NCBI GenBank assembly: GCA_944326235.1 | Contig: CALVDH010000019.1 | Coordinates: 1 to 55,160 of the forward strand | Direction: 5' to 3' | DNA: 55,160 nt | Origin: an uncultured Bacteroidales bacterium | GTDB taxonomy: Bacteria > Bacteroidota > Bacteroidia > Bacteroidales > UBA932 | Shown here: positions 7,687 to 16,596 of the stretch, one piece after another | Numbering within the stretch: the stretch's first letter is position 1 | How the letters are laid out: each line of letters begins with the position of its first letter | Program-made: the position numbers and the translations under genes | The notes under the pieces: generated by a model | Told to the model about the DNA's origin: nothing | The model's input: the letters and a program-made list of their open reading frames with translations, nothing else | Databases searched by the model: none

Positions 7687-7799
7687 GTGTCAAAAATAAT
7701 TTAAAGGTTCTACATGTTCTGTGTGCTTTCCGGAAAGCGTTCTGCTATATAGACCTGCGGGAAGGGCGGAAGTAAAATCAGTCAGTGAAAAATATTCCG

Positions 7800-7807
7800 T
7801 ATCTTTG
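7800..7807 (+). promoter_or_regulatory. -7 promoter box for the methyltransferase gene
   Basis: TATCTTTG lies only 4 bp before ATG 7812. It argues against the upstream GTG at 7785 as start and implies a very short or absent 5' leader. Confidence 0.5.
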
Positions 7808-7811
7808 GCGC

Positions 7812-8840
7812 ATGAATATAGAAAGACCATCTGAGAGCTGGGGCGATTACCAGCTGATAGACTCCGGCGGATTCGAGAAGCTGGAGCGTTTCGGACGTTA
7901 TACTATGATAAGGCCTGAGCCGAAGGCGCTGTGGGACAAGGCGCTGCCCGAAGGGGAGTGGAAGAGGAGGGCGCAGACGGCGTTTACTCCCGGGGCCGGC
8001 TTCTCCAAGGCGGGGAAGGAGGACAGCGGGGTGTGGACCATGCTCGGGCGGATGCAGGAGCAGTGGAACATTACCTACAGGCTGCCGGCGGTGAAAAATC
8101 CCGGAGGCAATGCGGCCGGGACGGCAGTCAGCGGGAATGGCGGAACCGGAACCGCCGAAGAAGCGGCAGCGGCAAAAATCCTCGCGGAGTGCGGCGGTGC
8201 GGACCTGCACCTGCGCCTGGGCCTCACGGCCTTCAAGCACGTGGGCGTCTTCCCGGAACAGGCTCCGAACTGGGATTTCATCTACAGGCAGGTGGCCCGT
8301 CTGCGTGCCAACAATATAAAAAGAGGTGTCGCCCAGCCTCCGCGGGTGCTCAACCTCTTCGCCTACACCGGTGCCGCATCCCTGGCCGCAAAGGCCGCCG
8401 GCGCCGACGTCACCCACCTCGACTCAGTCCGCCAGGTGGTTACCTGGGCCAGGCACAATATGGAGATATCCTCCCTCGACGGCATCCGCTGGACCATCGA
8501 CGATGCCCTCAAGTACGTCATCCGTCAGGTCCGCCGCGGAGCCTGTTTCGACGGCATCATCCTCGACCCTCCCGCCTACGGCCGCGGCCCGGACGGAGAG
8601 CGCTGGAAGCTGGACGAGTGCCTGAACGACATTCTCAAGGGCTGCGCCCGGATTCTCGCTCCGATGAACAGCTTCCTGGTGCTGAACCTCTATTCCAACG
8701 GCTATTCGGCCATGCTCGCGGATACCCTCGTGGCCTGCGCCTTCGGTCCTGCCGGCCGCCGCACCTCCGGAGAGCTGGTCCTGCAGGACGACTTCGGCCG
8801 TATCCTGCCTCTGAGTGTATACACCCGTCTCGAACGGTAA
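7812..8840 (+). CDS. Class I SAM-dependent methyltransferase, RlmI/RlmK-like
   Basis: 342 aa from ATG 7812. SAM motif I is NLFAYTG at residues 181-187 and the N/DPPY-type catalytic motif is DPPAYGRG at 252-259. This combination is found in 23S rRNA cytosine or guanine methyltransferases of the RlmI/RlmK/RlmL group. The N-terminal 90 residues form a beta-rich domain (FGRYTMIRPEPKALW). A Gly/Ala-rich insertion at about residues 96-125 (NPGGNAAGTAVSGNGGTGTA) looks disordered. GTG at 7785 would add nine codons but lies upstream of the promoter box. The sialidase gene follows after 11 bp. Confidence 0.8.
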   Translation: MNIERPSESWGDYQLIDSGGFEKLERFGRYTMIRPEPKALWDKALPEGEWKRRAQTAFTPGAGFSKAGKEDSGVWTMLGRMQEQWNITYRLPAVKNPGGNAAGTAVSGNGGTGTAEEAAAAKILAECGGADLHLRLGLTAFKHVGVFPEQAPNWDFIYRQVARLRANNIKRGVAQPPRVLNLFAYTGAASLAAKAAGADVTHLDSVRQVVTWARHNMEISSLDGIRWTIDDALKYVIRQVRRGACFDGIILDPPAYGRGPDGERWKLDECLNDILKGCARILAPMNSFLVLNLYSNGYSAMLADTLVACAFGPAGRRTSGELVLQDDFGRILPLSVYTRLER

Positions 8841-8851
8841 TTCAGGACAAT

Positions 8852-9937
8852 ATGGGAAAATGGAAAACAACGGCGGCGGCCCTCTTCGCCGCGATGCAGG
8901 TCGTGGCCGCAGCGGCCCAGAACGATGGAATCTCCCGTCAGGTGCTCTTTGCAGTAGACAGGAGCGACACGGCGAGGGCGGTCTCCTGCTACCGCATCCC
9001 GGCCATAACCACGGCCCCGGACGGCAGCCTGATAGCCGCGATAGACGAGCGGGTGCCCTCCTGCGGGGATCTGAAGTGGAGCCGGGACATAAACATCGTA
9101 ATCCGCCGCAGCACCGACGGCGGCCGGACCTGGGGGCCGGTGGAGAGGGTGGCGGATTTCCCGGACGGACAGTCGGCCTCGGACCCCTCGCTGATTACCG
9201 ATACGGCCAGCGGCACTGTGTTCCTTTTCTATAACTTCATGGACCACGACAGGGCCAGGGACGTCTATTTCTTCCATGTGATGCGCAGTACGGACAACGG
9301 CCGGACTTGGTCTGCCCCGGAGGACATTACCTCTCAGGTGGCCCCGGAGGAGTGGCGGGAGGATTTCAAGTTCCTCACTTCCGGCCAGGGGACGGCGACC
9401 CGCGACGGACGCCTCCTGCACACGATGGTCAACCTTCAGAAGGGCCTGCATCTGATAGAGAGCACCGACGGCGGCCGGACGTGGCATCTGCTGCCGGCTG
9501 CCATTGTACCTGCCGACGAGTCGAAGGTCATTGAACTTCCGGACGGCCGGTGGATGGTCAACAGCCGGGTCAATGAGGGCGGCATGCGCTGGATCCATAT
9601 CTCGGAGGACAAGGGCCGTACCTGGACCTCCAGTCCTCATCCGGACCTGCCGGATCCCGGCTGCAACGGAGCCATTGTCCATTATCCCTGCTGCGGAGAG
9701 GACGACTGCCTGCTCTTTGTCAATGCGGCCGACCCGGAGCAGCGCCGGAACCTTACGCTGCACCGGAGCATGGACGGAGGGAGGACCTGGACTCCTGTCC
9801 TGACCATAGTTGAGGGGGACGCGGGGTATTCGGACCTCACGGTCCTGCCCTCGGGCGATGTGGCGGTATTCTACGAGAGGAACGGTTATTCGGTCAATGA
9901 GGCGGCGGTTATTCCAAAGAATAAATTGTTCAGGTGA
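8852..9937 (+). CDS. Exported exo-alpha-sialidase (GH33)
   Basis: 361 aa with an Ala-rich signal peptide. It should remove terminal sialic acid from host or mucin glycans in the periplasm or outside the cell. Evidence: the YRIP motif at 47-50 bearing the first active-site arginine; D65 in AAIDER; five Asp boxes (S.D.G.TW) at about 87, 146, 204, 251 and 306; IELPDG with E228; MVNSR; and YSDL at 326-329 with the nucleophilic tyrosine. The frame is open upstream of 8852, but the ATG at 8852 gives the signal peptide and follows the methyltransferase stop by 11 bp. No carbohydrate-binding module is present; length is that of a bare catalytic domain. Confidence 0.92.
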   Translation: MGKWKTTAAALFAAMQVVAAAAQNDGISRQVLFAVDRSDTARAVSCYRIPAITTAPDGSLIAAIDERVPSCGDLKWSRDINIVIRRSTDGGRTWGPVERVADFPDGQSASDPSLITDTASGTVFLFYNFMDHDRARDVYFFHVMRSTDNGRTWSAPEDITSQVAPEEWREDFKFLTSGQGTATRDGRLLHTMVNLQKGLHLIESTDGGRTWHLLPAAIVPADESKVIELPDGRWMVNSRVNEGGMRWIHISEDKGRTWTSSPHPDLPDPGCNGAIVHYPCCGEDDCLLFVNAADPEQRRNLTLHRSMDGGRTWTPVLTIVEGDAGYSDLTVLPSGDVAVFYERNGYSVNEAAVIPKNKLFR

Positions 9938-9960
9938 AGCGCTCTTTCAGGAAAATGTCT

Positions 9961-9968
9961 TATCTTTG
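9961..9968 (+). promoter_or_regulatory. -7 promoter box for the C10 protease operon
   Basis: TATCTTTG, 25 bp upstream of ATG 9994. No -33 TTG at proper spacing. Confidence 0.5.
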
Positions 9969-9993
9969 AAAGGTTAAAAATAATCGGCTTGTT

Positions 9994-11841
9994 ATGAAGA
10001 AAACTTTAATGATTCTGATGCTGCTTCTGCCGTGGTTGTGGACAGCGTCAGCAGATAACGTATCGCAGCAGCGTGCGGCGGAGGTGGCCTCGGCCTTCTT
10101 CCGCCAGGCAGGCAGCGGCATTTCACCCGCTTCGGCCCCTTCCCTCAGGATGGTGCTGAGCAGTAAGTCCCTGCCCAAGACTTCCGGAGCGGCGGAACCG
10201 TCGTTCTATGTGTTTGACAATGCTTCAGGTCCCGGATTCGTGATAGTCGCCGGAGACGATGCGGCCATGCCGGTGCTCGGATATTCGTTCGAGAGCAATT
10301 TCCCGGAAGGCAGGACCCTTCCCCCCAACCTCGCCGGCTGGCTCGAGGGTATCGGCGGTGTCATAGAGGCGGCGCGTCAGAGCGGGGCGGAGCCTACTGA
10401 GGCAGTCCTGGAGGCATGGAAAACGGCCGGCCCGGGTACCCCTGTCAGGGAAATAGAGACGGCAAAATGGAATCAGGACACGCCTTACTGGAATGACTGT
10501 CCTGTATACTACGGCAACAATACCTATACCGGATGTACGGCTACTGCACTGGCGATAGTCATGCGCCATCACAAGTGGCCTGAGAGAGGTACGGGGACAT
10601 TGCCGGGATACACCACCAACTCGTATCAGATACAGATAGACGACCGGCCTCTGGGACATGCGTATGACTGGGACAATATGCCCCTGCGCTATTACGACGA
10701 TTACGGAAATCCTGTCTATAACCAGGCTCAGGCAGAGGCTGTGGCCACCCTTATGTATGACTGTGGGGTGCTGATGAAGTCAGACTTCGGAGACGCTGCT
10801 CTCGGCGGTACCGGAGCGTATACTCAGTCCATACCGGGACCGCTGATGGTCAATATGGGGTATGATCCTGAAATGAGGATTGTGCAGAAGGACGACTACG
10901 GGGCCGATCAGTGGCTGGAGATGATGAAGGCGGAAATAGACGGCGACCGGCCCATTCTCTATGGAGGCTATACCTATGACGGGGCCGGACATTCCTTTGT
11001 CCTGGACGGTTACGACTCCGAGAATTACTTCCGTGTAAACTGGGGCTGGGGCGGCATGTCAGACGGATATTTTCTGCTCGATGTGCTGGATCCGGGCATG
11101 CAGGGTGCAGGAGGTTCGGATGCGGGATTCAGTGTTGGACAGGATGCCATCATAGGTCTGCAGCCCGGCAGCGGTGAACTTCCTGATGATGAGATTTCAT
11201 ATATCCTGTTCAGCGGCGAGGATGAGAACGGCGTCATGATGACATATACCGGTCTGTCGCTGAAAGACGGTGTCACGGTAGAGCAGAATGTTCCGTTCGT
11301 ATTGTACGCAGGACTCCTGTGCAATACCGGATATCTCGCGATAAACGGACTTGAGATCCGGTTTGCGGTGACCGATGCTGACGGAGAAGTGGTGGAGGTT
11401 CTTAAGGAAGGAAGTCCGGGCTCGGAACCGCTTGAACCGGGTTTCGGATATGCTCTTTGGAACGAATTCGTCGTCAAGCAGCCCATCGGGGCAGATTACC
11501 GTATCCGCGGTTATTTCCGCAGTGAGCGTACACCTGACTGGACGCTCATCAAGAACAGAGACGGAAATGTCTGTGTGTGGGACCTTATAATCGGAGAGCC
11601 GGAGCCCCAGCTGTCTCTCGAGGAGGGTACCTCCGTTTACTACGACCTGGGTGTCATCCGTATATCCACCCTGGACGGGGTGACCGTATCCGTACTGACG
11701 GAATCCGGACAGGTCCTGGGCTCTGTTCAGCCCGCGCCGGATGAGGATGTGGAACTCAAAGTCCGCGATATCCCCACCGATACCTGTATCATCCGGCTGG
11801 AGAGAGGCTCGGAGGTGAAGGAATTCAAAATTCATATTTAA
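9994..11841 (+). CDS. Secreted C10-family cysteine protease (streptopain-like)
   Basis: 615 aa with a signal peptide ending near TASA. Residues about 22-150 resemble the Spi/pro-domain that keeps SpeB-type proteases inactive (FVIVAGDDAAMPVLGYS). The catalytic domain carries Cys181 in YTGCTATALAIVMRHHKWP, His333 in GAGHSFVLDGY and the oxyanion/Asn region VNWGWGG at 348-354. The last 220 residues are beta-rich accessory domains of unknown type. In this family processing releases the pro-domain. It is followed 18 bp later by a BACON lipoprotein gene and probably shares its transcript; Bacteroides C10 proteases (Bfp type) similarly sit beside small surface proteins. No C-terminal T9SS sorting signal is obvious. 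Confidence 0.9.
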   Translation: MKKTLMILMLLLPWLWTASADNVSQQRAAEVASAFFRQAGSGISPASAPSLRMVLSSKSLPKTSGAAEPSFYVFDNASGPGFVIVAGDDAAMPVLGYSFESNFPEGRTLPPNLAGWLEGIGGVIEAARQSGAEPTEAVLEAWKTAGPGTPVREIETAKWNQDTPYWNDCPVYYGNNTYTGCTATALAIVMRHHKWPERGTGTLPGYTTNSYQIQIDDRPLGHAYDWDNMPLRYYDDYGNPVYNQAQAEAVATLMYDCGVLMKSDFGDAALGGTGAYTQSIPGPLMVNMGYDPEMRIVQKDDYGADQWLEMMKAEIDGDRPILYGGYTYDGAGHSFVLDGYDSENYFRVNWGWGGMSDGYFLLDVLDPGMQGAGGSDAGFSVGQDAIIGLQPGSGELPDDEISYILFSGEDENGVMMTYTGLSLKDGVTVEQNVPFVLYAGLLCNTGYLAINGLEIRFAVTDADGEVVEVLKEGSPGSEPLEPGFGYALWNEFVVKQPIGADYRIRGYFRSERTPDWTLIKNRDGNVCVWDLIIGEPEPQLSLEEGTSVYYDLGVIRISTLDGVTVSVLTESGQVLGSVQPAPDEDVELKVRDIPTDTCIIRLERGSEVKEFKIHI

Positions 11842-11859
11842 CCCTAAAAAGAATTGAAA

Positions 11860-13266
11860 ATGAAAGCAAGATATATGATAGCGGCGGCCGCTCTGGCAGC
11901 ACTGGCGGCTGTGTCATGCAGAAATAACGGAGATGACCGCACGGACCTGAATCCTGAGATAACGGTTGTCGGGGACACTGTCTTCGATGCCGGCAGCGGC
12001 AATCTCGCCCTGAGCCTCACCTCCACGGCGCCCTGGACGGCGGAGACGGACCAGGCCTGGTGCGTGGTGTCCCCCTCCGGCGGAGAGGCGGGCGAGCATA
12101 CGCTGTATCTGATGTCGGAGGCCAATGACTCGGAGAACGAGCGCAATGCCTCTCTCCTCATCCGCTCCGGAAGTCTGGAGAAGCGCATGACGATAGTGCA
12201 GAAGCAGAAGGCTGCGCTGACCCTGAGCTCTTCGAGAGTGGAGGTGGACAGTGATGGCGGAGAGATCGTGGTACGGGTGAAGCACAATGTGGAAATAGAG
12301 TACGAGGTGGACAAGGACGGCTCAGGCTGGATCGTTCCTGTCAAGACCCGCGCCATGGACGACAGCCGGCTGCATTTCAACGTGGACGCGAATGACTCTG
12401 ACGATAAGCGTCAGGGCAGCATAATAATCAGCGGCGGTGGACTTACCGAGACTGTGACCGTGTACCAGGAAGGTATAGACCCCGACATCATTATTATGTC
12501 TCAGAACGAGTATACGGTCAGCGATAAGGGTGAAACGGTCGATGTGCAGATCCACAGCAATGTAAACTATACTGTGTCCACCAAGGAAGACTGGCTCACT
12601 GTCGGTGGGGGAGGCTCGCCTTCGACCTATACCCAGAGCATAATCGTAAAGCCCAATGATACGGACGCGCCAAGGACAGGTCTGGTGATGTTCGAGAGCC
12701 CTCAGTACGGTGTCAAGGAGTATGTGATCATAAGGCAGGTGCAGAACGGGGCCATAATCCTGGTGGAGGAAGAGTATGCGGTCGGGTCTGAAGGCGGTCT
12801 TCTGGAGTTTCCCGTCATCTCCAATGAGGCGTTCGATGTAGTCATTCCCGAAGACTGTGACTGGATAAGCCAGTATGGAGACGTTACAAAAGCCATCGAA
12901 AAGTATACCGTAACCCTTTCCGTCAATACCAACCGCGGAACTTACCGCGAGGCGGTGGTCACATTCCGGGGACAGTCAGCCGAGCAGACCGTGAGGATAC
13001 TGCAGGAGTCGGGCAATAAGTACGCCGGACGCCTCACCCTGATTCATACCAACAGCACCTACACCGTTCCTCTCATCGAAGGCGGTTCCTTCAACGGGGG
13101 TACGGTAGACTGGGGTGACGGCACCAGGGAGGAATATGTCACCGACCTGACTCATGAATATTCCGGTACCGGTCCTTACAAAGTGGTCATCGATGTTCTC
13201 GCTGGGGAGACTTTCTACCTTCCCGACATAGTGGGACTGGAGGAACTGGACATTTCGCAGTTCTGA
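11860..13266 (+). CDS. BACON-domain surface lipoprotein
   Basis: 468 aa from ATG 11860; a TTG two codons upstream is less likely. The lipobox is LAAVSC, so it is lipid-anchored. Four tandem BACON-like Ig-fold domains cover about residues 30-115, 116-210, 211-297 and 298-388. Each has the TAPWTAE...W(C/L)V...SGG pattern and ends in a strand such as ERKMTIVQKQ or TVRILQES. The C-terminal 75 residues contain a Thr/Gly-rich VDWGDGTREEYVTDLTHEYSG, which looks like a PKD-type turn. BACON domains are associated with mucin or carbohydrate binding. Position behind the C10 protease suggests a shared role at the cell surface. Confidence 0.8.
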   Translation: MKARYMIAAAALAALAAVSCRNNGDDRTDLNPEITVVGDTVFDAGSGNLALSLTSTAPWTAETDQAWCVVSPSGGEAGEHTLYLMSEANDSENERNASLLIRSGSLEKRMTIVQKQKAALTLSSSRVEVDSDGGEIVVRVKHNVEIEYEVDKDGSGWIVPVKTRAMDDSRLHFNVDANDSDDKRQGSIIISGGGLTETVTVYQEGIDPDIIIMSQNEYTVSDKGETVDVQIHSNVNYTVSTKEDWLTVGGGGSPSTYTQSIIVKPNDTDAPRTGLVMFESPQYGVKEYVIIRQVQNGAIILVEEEYAVGSEGGLLEFPVISNEAFDVVIPEDCDWISQYGDVTKAIEKYTVTLSVNTNRGTYREAVVTFRGQSAEQTVRILQESGNKYAGRLTLIHTNSTYTVPLIEGGSFNGGTVDWGDGTREEYVTDLTHEYSGTGPYKVVIDVLAGETFYLPDIVGLEELDISQF

Positions 13267-13299
13267 GGCGCGTGCATGACGACCAAGGCGGATTATCGC

Positions 13300-13307
13300 T
13301 ATATTTG
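13300..13307 (+). promoter_or_regulatory. -7 promoter box for lgt
   Basis: TATATTTG, 39 bp upstream of lgt ATG 13347, in an 80-bp gap. Confidence 0.5.
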
Positions 13308-13346
13308 CTGAGATATTCAGACACTTTAACGGACTAATACTTTTTT

Positions 13347-14285
13347 ATGCTGGATCTTCTTGCTGTTACCTGGAATGTCAGTCCTGACATATTCACTGTC
13401 GGAAATTTCCATCTGAGGTGGTACAGCGTGCTTTTCGTCGCTGGCCTCTTTCCGGTGGGCTATTACATAATGCGCTCGTTCTATAAACGTGAGGGTATAC
13501 CGGTGGAGACACTGGATGCCCTTCTTTTTGCGTTGTTTATAGGAACGCTGGTGGGAGCCCGCCTGGGGCACTGCCTCTTCTACGACCCGGTCTATTACCT
13601 TTCCCATCCCTGGAAGATACTGATGACCTGGGAGGGCGGCCTGGCCTCGCACGGCGGGGCGATAGGAGTGCTGCTGGCCATCTGGTGGTATGTGCACAAG
13701 TACGGCAGGAAGTACGGCTTCGGCTACATACAGCTCATCGACCGCCTGGTGATACCCATCTGCTTCGCGGGCATGATGATCCGCCTGGGCAATCTGATGA
13801 ACTCCGAGATCTACGGAGTGCAGACGGACCTGCCCTGGGGCTTCATCTTCCTGCGTGACCCTATGGGGGACGGCCTGCCCCATCATCCGACCCAGCTCTA
13901 CGAGGCCCTGAGTTACTGCATCCTGGGCCTGGTACTGCTGTGGATGTACCGTACCAGGCTGGACAGGCTGCGCACCGGCACCATCTTCGGTATCTTCCTG
14001 ATAGTGCTCTTCGGCATGAGGTTCCTGATAGAATTCATCAAGGAGGACCAGGTGGCCTTCGAGCAGGGCATGACCCTGAACATGGGCCAGTGGCTGAGCG
14101 TTCCGTTCATCATCGCCGGTATTCTGCTCCTCGTGTGGAGTCTTACGAAAGCCGGACCGGCTGCAATCCATGTCCCGGAGGAGGCGCTTCGTCAAGGCGG
14201 GCAGCATCCTGCACCGCAGCAGCCCAGGAAGCCGAAAGAGAAGGTTCCTCTGACTCACGTTCATACCAATTCGAAGAATCAATAA
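13347..14285 (+). CDS. lgt: Prolipoprotein diacylglyceryl transferase
   Basis: 312 aa. It moves diacylglycerol from phosphatidylglycerol to the lipobox cysteine of prolipoproteins, the first step of lipoprotein maturation, in the inner membrane. About seven membrane segments. Signatures: GARLGH at 70-75, GGLASHGGAIG at 97-107, IRLGNLMNSEIYG at about 145-157 (the Lgt G.xGNxxN.E motif with the catalytic arginine) and HPTQLYEAL. A basic, proline-rich cytosolic tail of about 40 residues (QQPRKPKEKVP) is added at the C-terminus. trxB follows after 11 bp. The enzyme serves the many lipoproteins in this window. Confidence 0.96.
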   Translation: MLDLLAVTWNVSPDIFTVGNFHLRWYSVLFVAGLFPVGYYIMRSFYKREGIPVETLDALLFALFIGTLVGARLGHCLFYDPVYYLSHPWKILMTWEGGLASHGGAIGVLLAIWWYVHKYGRKYGFGYIQLIDRLVIPICFAGMMIRLGNLMNSEIYGVQTDLPWGFIFLRDPMGDGLPHHPTQLYEALSYCILGLVLLWMYRTRLDRLRTGTIFGIFLIVLFGMRFLIEFIKEDQVAFEQGMTLNMGQWLSVPFIIAGILLLVWSLTKAGPAAIHVPEEALRQGGQHPAPQQPRKPKEKVPLTHVHTNSKNQ

Positions 14286-14296
14286 ATCACAATACT

Positions 14297-15229
14297 ATGG
14301 CAGACGAAAGAATACAGTTACTGATTATCGGCAGCGGTCCTGCCGGTTATACTGCGGCCATCTATGCATGCCGCGCGAACATCAAGGCAGTGGTCTACGA
14401 GGGCATCCAGCCCGGAGGCCAGCTGACCCAGACCACGGAGGTGGAGAATTTCCCCGGCTATCCCCAGGGAGTCCAGGGCCAGCAGATGATGGACGACTTC
14501 CGCGCCCAGGCCGAGAGGTTCGGAGCCGACATCCGTTTCGGCATCGTGACCAAGGCCGACTTCTCCCAGAGACCCTTCAGGGCTCAGATTGACGATGAGA
14601 AATGGGTTGAGGCCGATGCAGTCATCATAGCCACAGGAGCAACAGCCCGCTATCTCGGTCTGGAATCCGAGGAGAAATTCAAGGGCCAGGGCGTTTCGGC
14701 CTGCGCCACCTGCGACGGCTTCTTCTACCGCGGCAAGGATGTGGCGGTAGTCGGAGGAGGCGACACTGCCTGCGAGGAGGCCACCTACCTGGCCTCGCTC
14801 TGCCGCAAGGTCTACATGATCGTGCGCCGCAACGTCTTCCGTGCCTCCAAGGCCATGCAGGAGAGAGTCTTCAACACCCCCAACATCGAGGTGCTCTGGG
14901 AGCATCAGACCAAGGAGATCCTGGGTAACGAGATGGGCGTGACCGGAGTCCTGCTGCGCCGCAACGACGGTGTGGAGAAGAAGATAGACATCGACGGCTT
15001 CTTCCTGGCCATCGGCCATCACCCCAACTCCGACGTGTTCAAGGAGTGGATAGACACCAACGAGGAGGGCTATATCCTCACCGAGGGCAAGAGCACCCGT
15101 ACCTCCCGTCCCGGTATCTTCGCCGCCGGAGACGTGCAGGACCCGACCTACCGTCAGGCCATCAATGCGGCTGCCTCGGGCTGCCGCGCCGCCATGGACG
15201 CCGAGAAATATTTAGCTGAAAACAGATAA
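14297..15229 (+). CDS. trxB: Thioredoxin-disulfide reductase
   Basis: 310 aa. FAD- and NADPH-dependent reduction of thioredoxin in the cytoplasm. GSGPAG at 12-17 binds FAD, the redox pair is C136-A-T-C139 (SACATCDGFF), and GGGDTACEEA is the NADPH fold. The C-terminal FAD block is GIFAAGDVQD. The frame is open far upstream into lgt, but ATG 14297 gives the normal N-terminus and length. It lies between lgt and the cysteine desulfidase gene, 11 and 16 bp away, so all are probably one transcript. Confidence 0.96.
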   Translation: MADERIQLLIIGSGPAGYTAAIYACRANIKAVVYEGIQPGGQLTQTTEVENFPGYPQGVQGQQMMDDFRAQAERFGADIRFGIVTKADFSQRPFRAQIDDEKWVEADAVIIATGATARYLGLESEEKFKGQGVSACATCDGFFYRGKDVAVVGGGDTACEEATYLASLCRKVYMIVRRNVFRASKAMQERVFNTPNIEVLWEHQTKEILGNEMGVTGVLLRRNDGVEKKIDIDGFFLAIGHHPNSDVFKEWIDTNEEGYILTEGKSTRTSRPGIFAAGDVQDPTYRQAINAAASGCRAAMDAEKYLAENR

Positions 15230-15245
15230 TAACGCATAACGACCT

Positions 15246-16580
15246 ATGGATACCCGAACTTATTCTGATATACTCGAGCTTCTGCACCGCGAGGTGAAGC
15301 CGGCCCTGGGCTGTACCGAGCCCATCGCGGTGGCACTGGCCGTAGCCAAGGCCTGTTCGCTGCACAGACCCCTGCGTCCTTCGCAGATCCGCGTGCAGGT
15401 GAGCGCCAACATCCTCAAGAACGCCATGGGCGTCGGCATCCCCGGCACCGGCATGGTGGGTCTCAACATCGCCGTGGCCCTGGCCATGGAGTGCGGCAAC
15501 CCGGACTACGGTCTGGAGGTGCTCAAGGACCTGACTCCCGCCGATGTGGAGAAGGCCAAGGCCTACGCCTCCGAGGGCCGGGTCAAGATATCCCTGGCCA
15601 ATACGCCCAAGAAACTCTACATCGACGCCGAATGTCTCTACGGACCCGTGGAGACACCGGAGCACCGCTCGAAGGCCATCATTCAGGATGACCACGATGC
15701 GATAGTCTTCGTGTCCAAGGACTCCGAGGTCCTTCTGGACAATATGTCCTCGGCGGCGGGAGAGGCTGCCGCAGCACCCGGACAGGAGGCGGCATCGCAC
15801 AAGACCACTCTCGACTATCATCTGGATATGCGGAAGATCTTCGACTTCGCCACTAAGGAGGCCCGTCTGGAGGACATCGCCTTCCTGCTGGACGCCGCCA
15901 GGATGAACCGGGCCCTCGCAGAGGAGGGACTGGCCCGTCCCTACGGACTCCAGGTAGGACGCACGATACAGGACAATATCCACCGCAACGTCTTCGGCAA
16001 GGGGCTCCTGACCCACTGCATGGCCATGACCGCGGCGGCTTCGGACGCACGTATGGCCGGATGCACCCTCCCCGCCATGAGCAATTCCGGCTCCGGCAAT
16101 CAGGGCATTACCGTGACAATGCCGGTGGTGGCCGCAGCCGAGCAGTTCGGCTCCTCCGAGGAACAGCTCATCCGCGCCCTGACCCTCAGCCATCTGACGG
16201 CCATCCATATCAAGGGGTATCTCGGCAAGCTGTCCGCCCTCTGCGGCTGTGTTGTGGCCTCCACAGGCTCGGCCTGCGGTATCGTATGGCTCAGCGGCGG
16301 CAGCTTCGAGCAGGTATGCAGCGCCATCAAGAACATGATCGGCAATATCACCGGTATGGTCTGCGACGGTGCCAAGGTGGGCTGCGCCCTGAAGGTGGCC
16401 TCCGGCGTCTCGTCTGCCGTGCAGTCGGCCGTCCTCGCTCTGGACAACCACTGCGTGACCGGCAATGACGGTATCATCGAGGATGATGTGGAGAAGTCCA
16501 TACGCAACTTGGGAACAATTGGTTCCAAGGGCATGCAGGTTACCGATGAGATGATACTAAATATTATGGTATGTAAGTAG
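15246..16580 (+). CDS. cyuA: L-cysteine desulfidase / CyuA-type serine dehydratase-alpha-like protein (UPF0597)
   Basis: 444 aa. The family breaks L-cysteine into pyruvate, ammonia and sulfide using an oxygen-sensitive iron-sulfur cluster. Likely cluster cysteines are C23 in LGCTEP and later ones in LCGCVV and CDGAKVGCALK. Conserved glycine-rich blocks include SNSGSGNQGITVTMP and GIPGTGMVG. A 20-residue Ala/Gly-rich linker (AAGEAAAAPGQEAASH) near residue 180 varies between homologs. It sits 16 bp after trxB, which fits a link between thiol metabolism and redox control. The substrate could also be another amino acid; the symbol follows E. coli CyuA. Confidence 0.8.
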   Translation: MDTRTYSDILELLHREVKPALGCTEPIAVALAVAKACSLHRPLRPSQIRVQVSANILKNAMGVGIPGTGMVGLNIAVALAMECGNPDYGLEVLKDLTPADVEKAKAYASEGRVKISLANTPKKLYIDAECLYGPVETPEHRSKAIIQDDHDAIVFVSKDSEVLLDNMSSAAGEAAAAPGQEAASHKTTLDYHLDMRKIFDFATKEARLEDIAFLLDAARMNRALAEEGLARPYGLQVGRTIQDNIHRNVFGKGLLTHCMAMTAAASDARMAGCTLPAMSNSGSGNQGITVTMPVVAAAEQFGSSEEQLIRALTLSHLTAIHIKGYLGKLSALCGCVVASTGSACGIVWLSGGSFEQVCSAIKNMIGNITGMVCDGAKVGCALKVASGVSSAVQSAVLALDNHCVTGNDGIIEDDVEKSIRNLGTIGSKGMQVTDEMILNIMVCK

Positions 16581-16596
16581 CTTTAATTTTTAATAT

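Noticed and set aside
7931..8851. Upstream extension of the sialidase frame
   Set aside because: It overlaps the methyltransferase gene in another frame and is Arg/Pro-rich; the ATG at 8852 starts a signal peptide.
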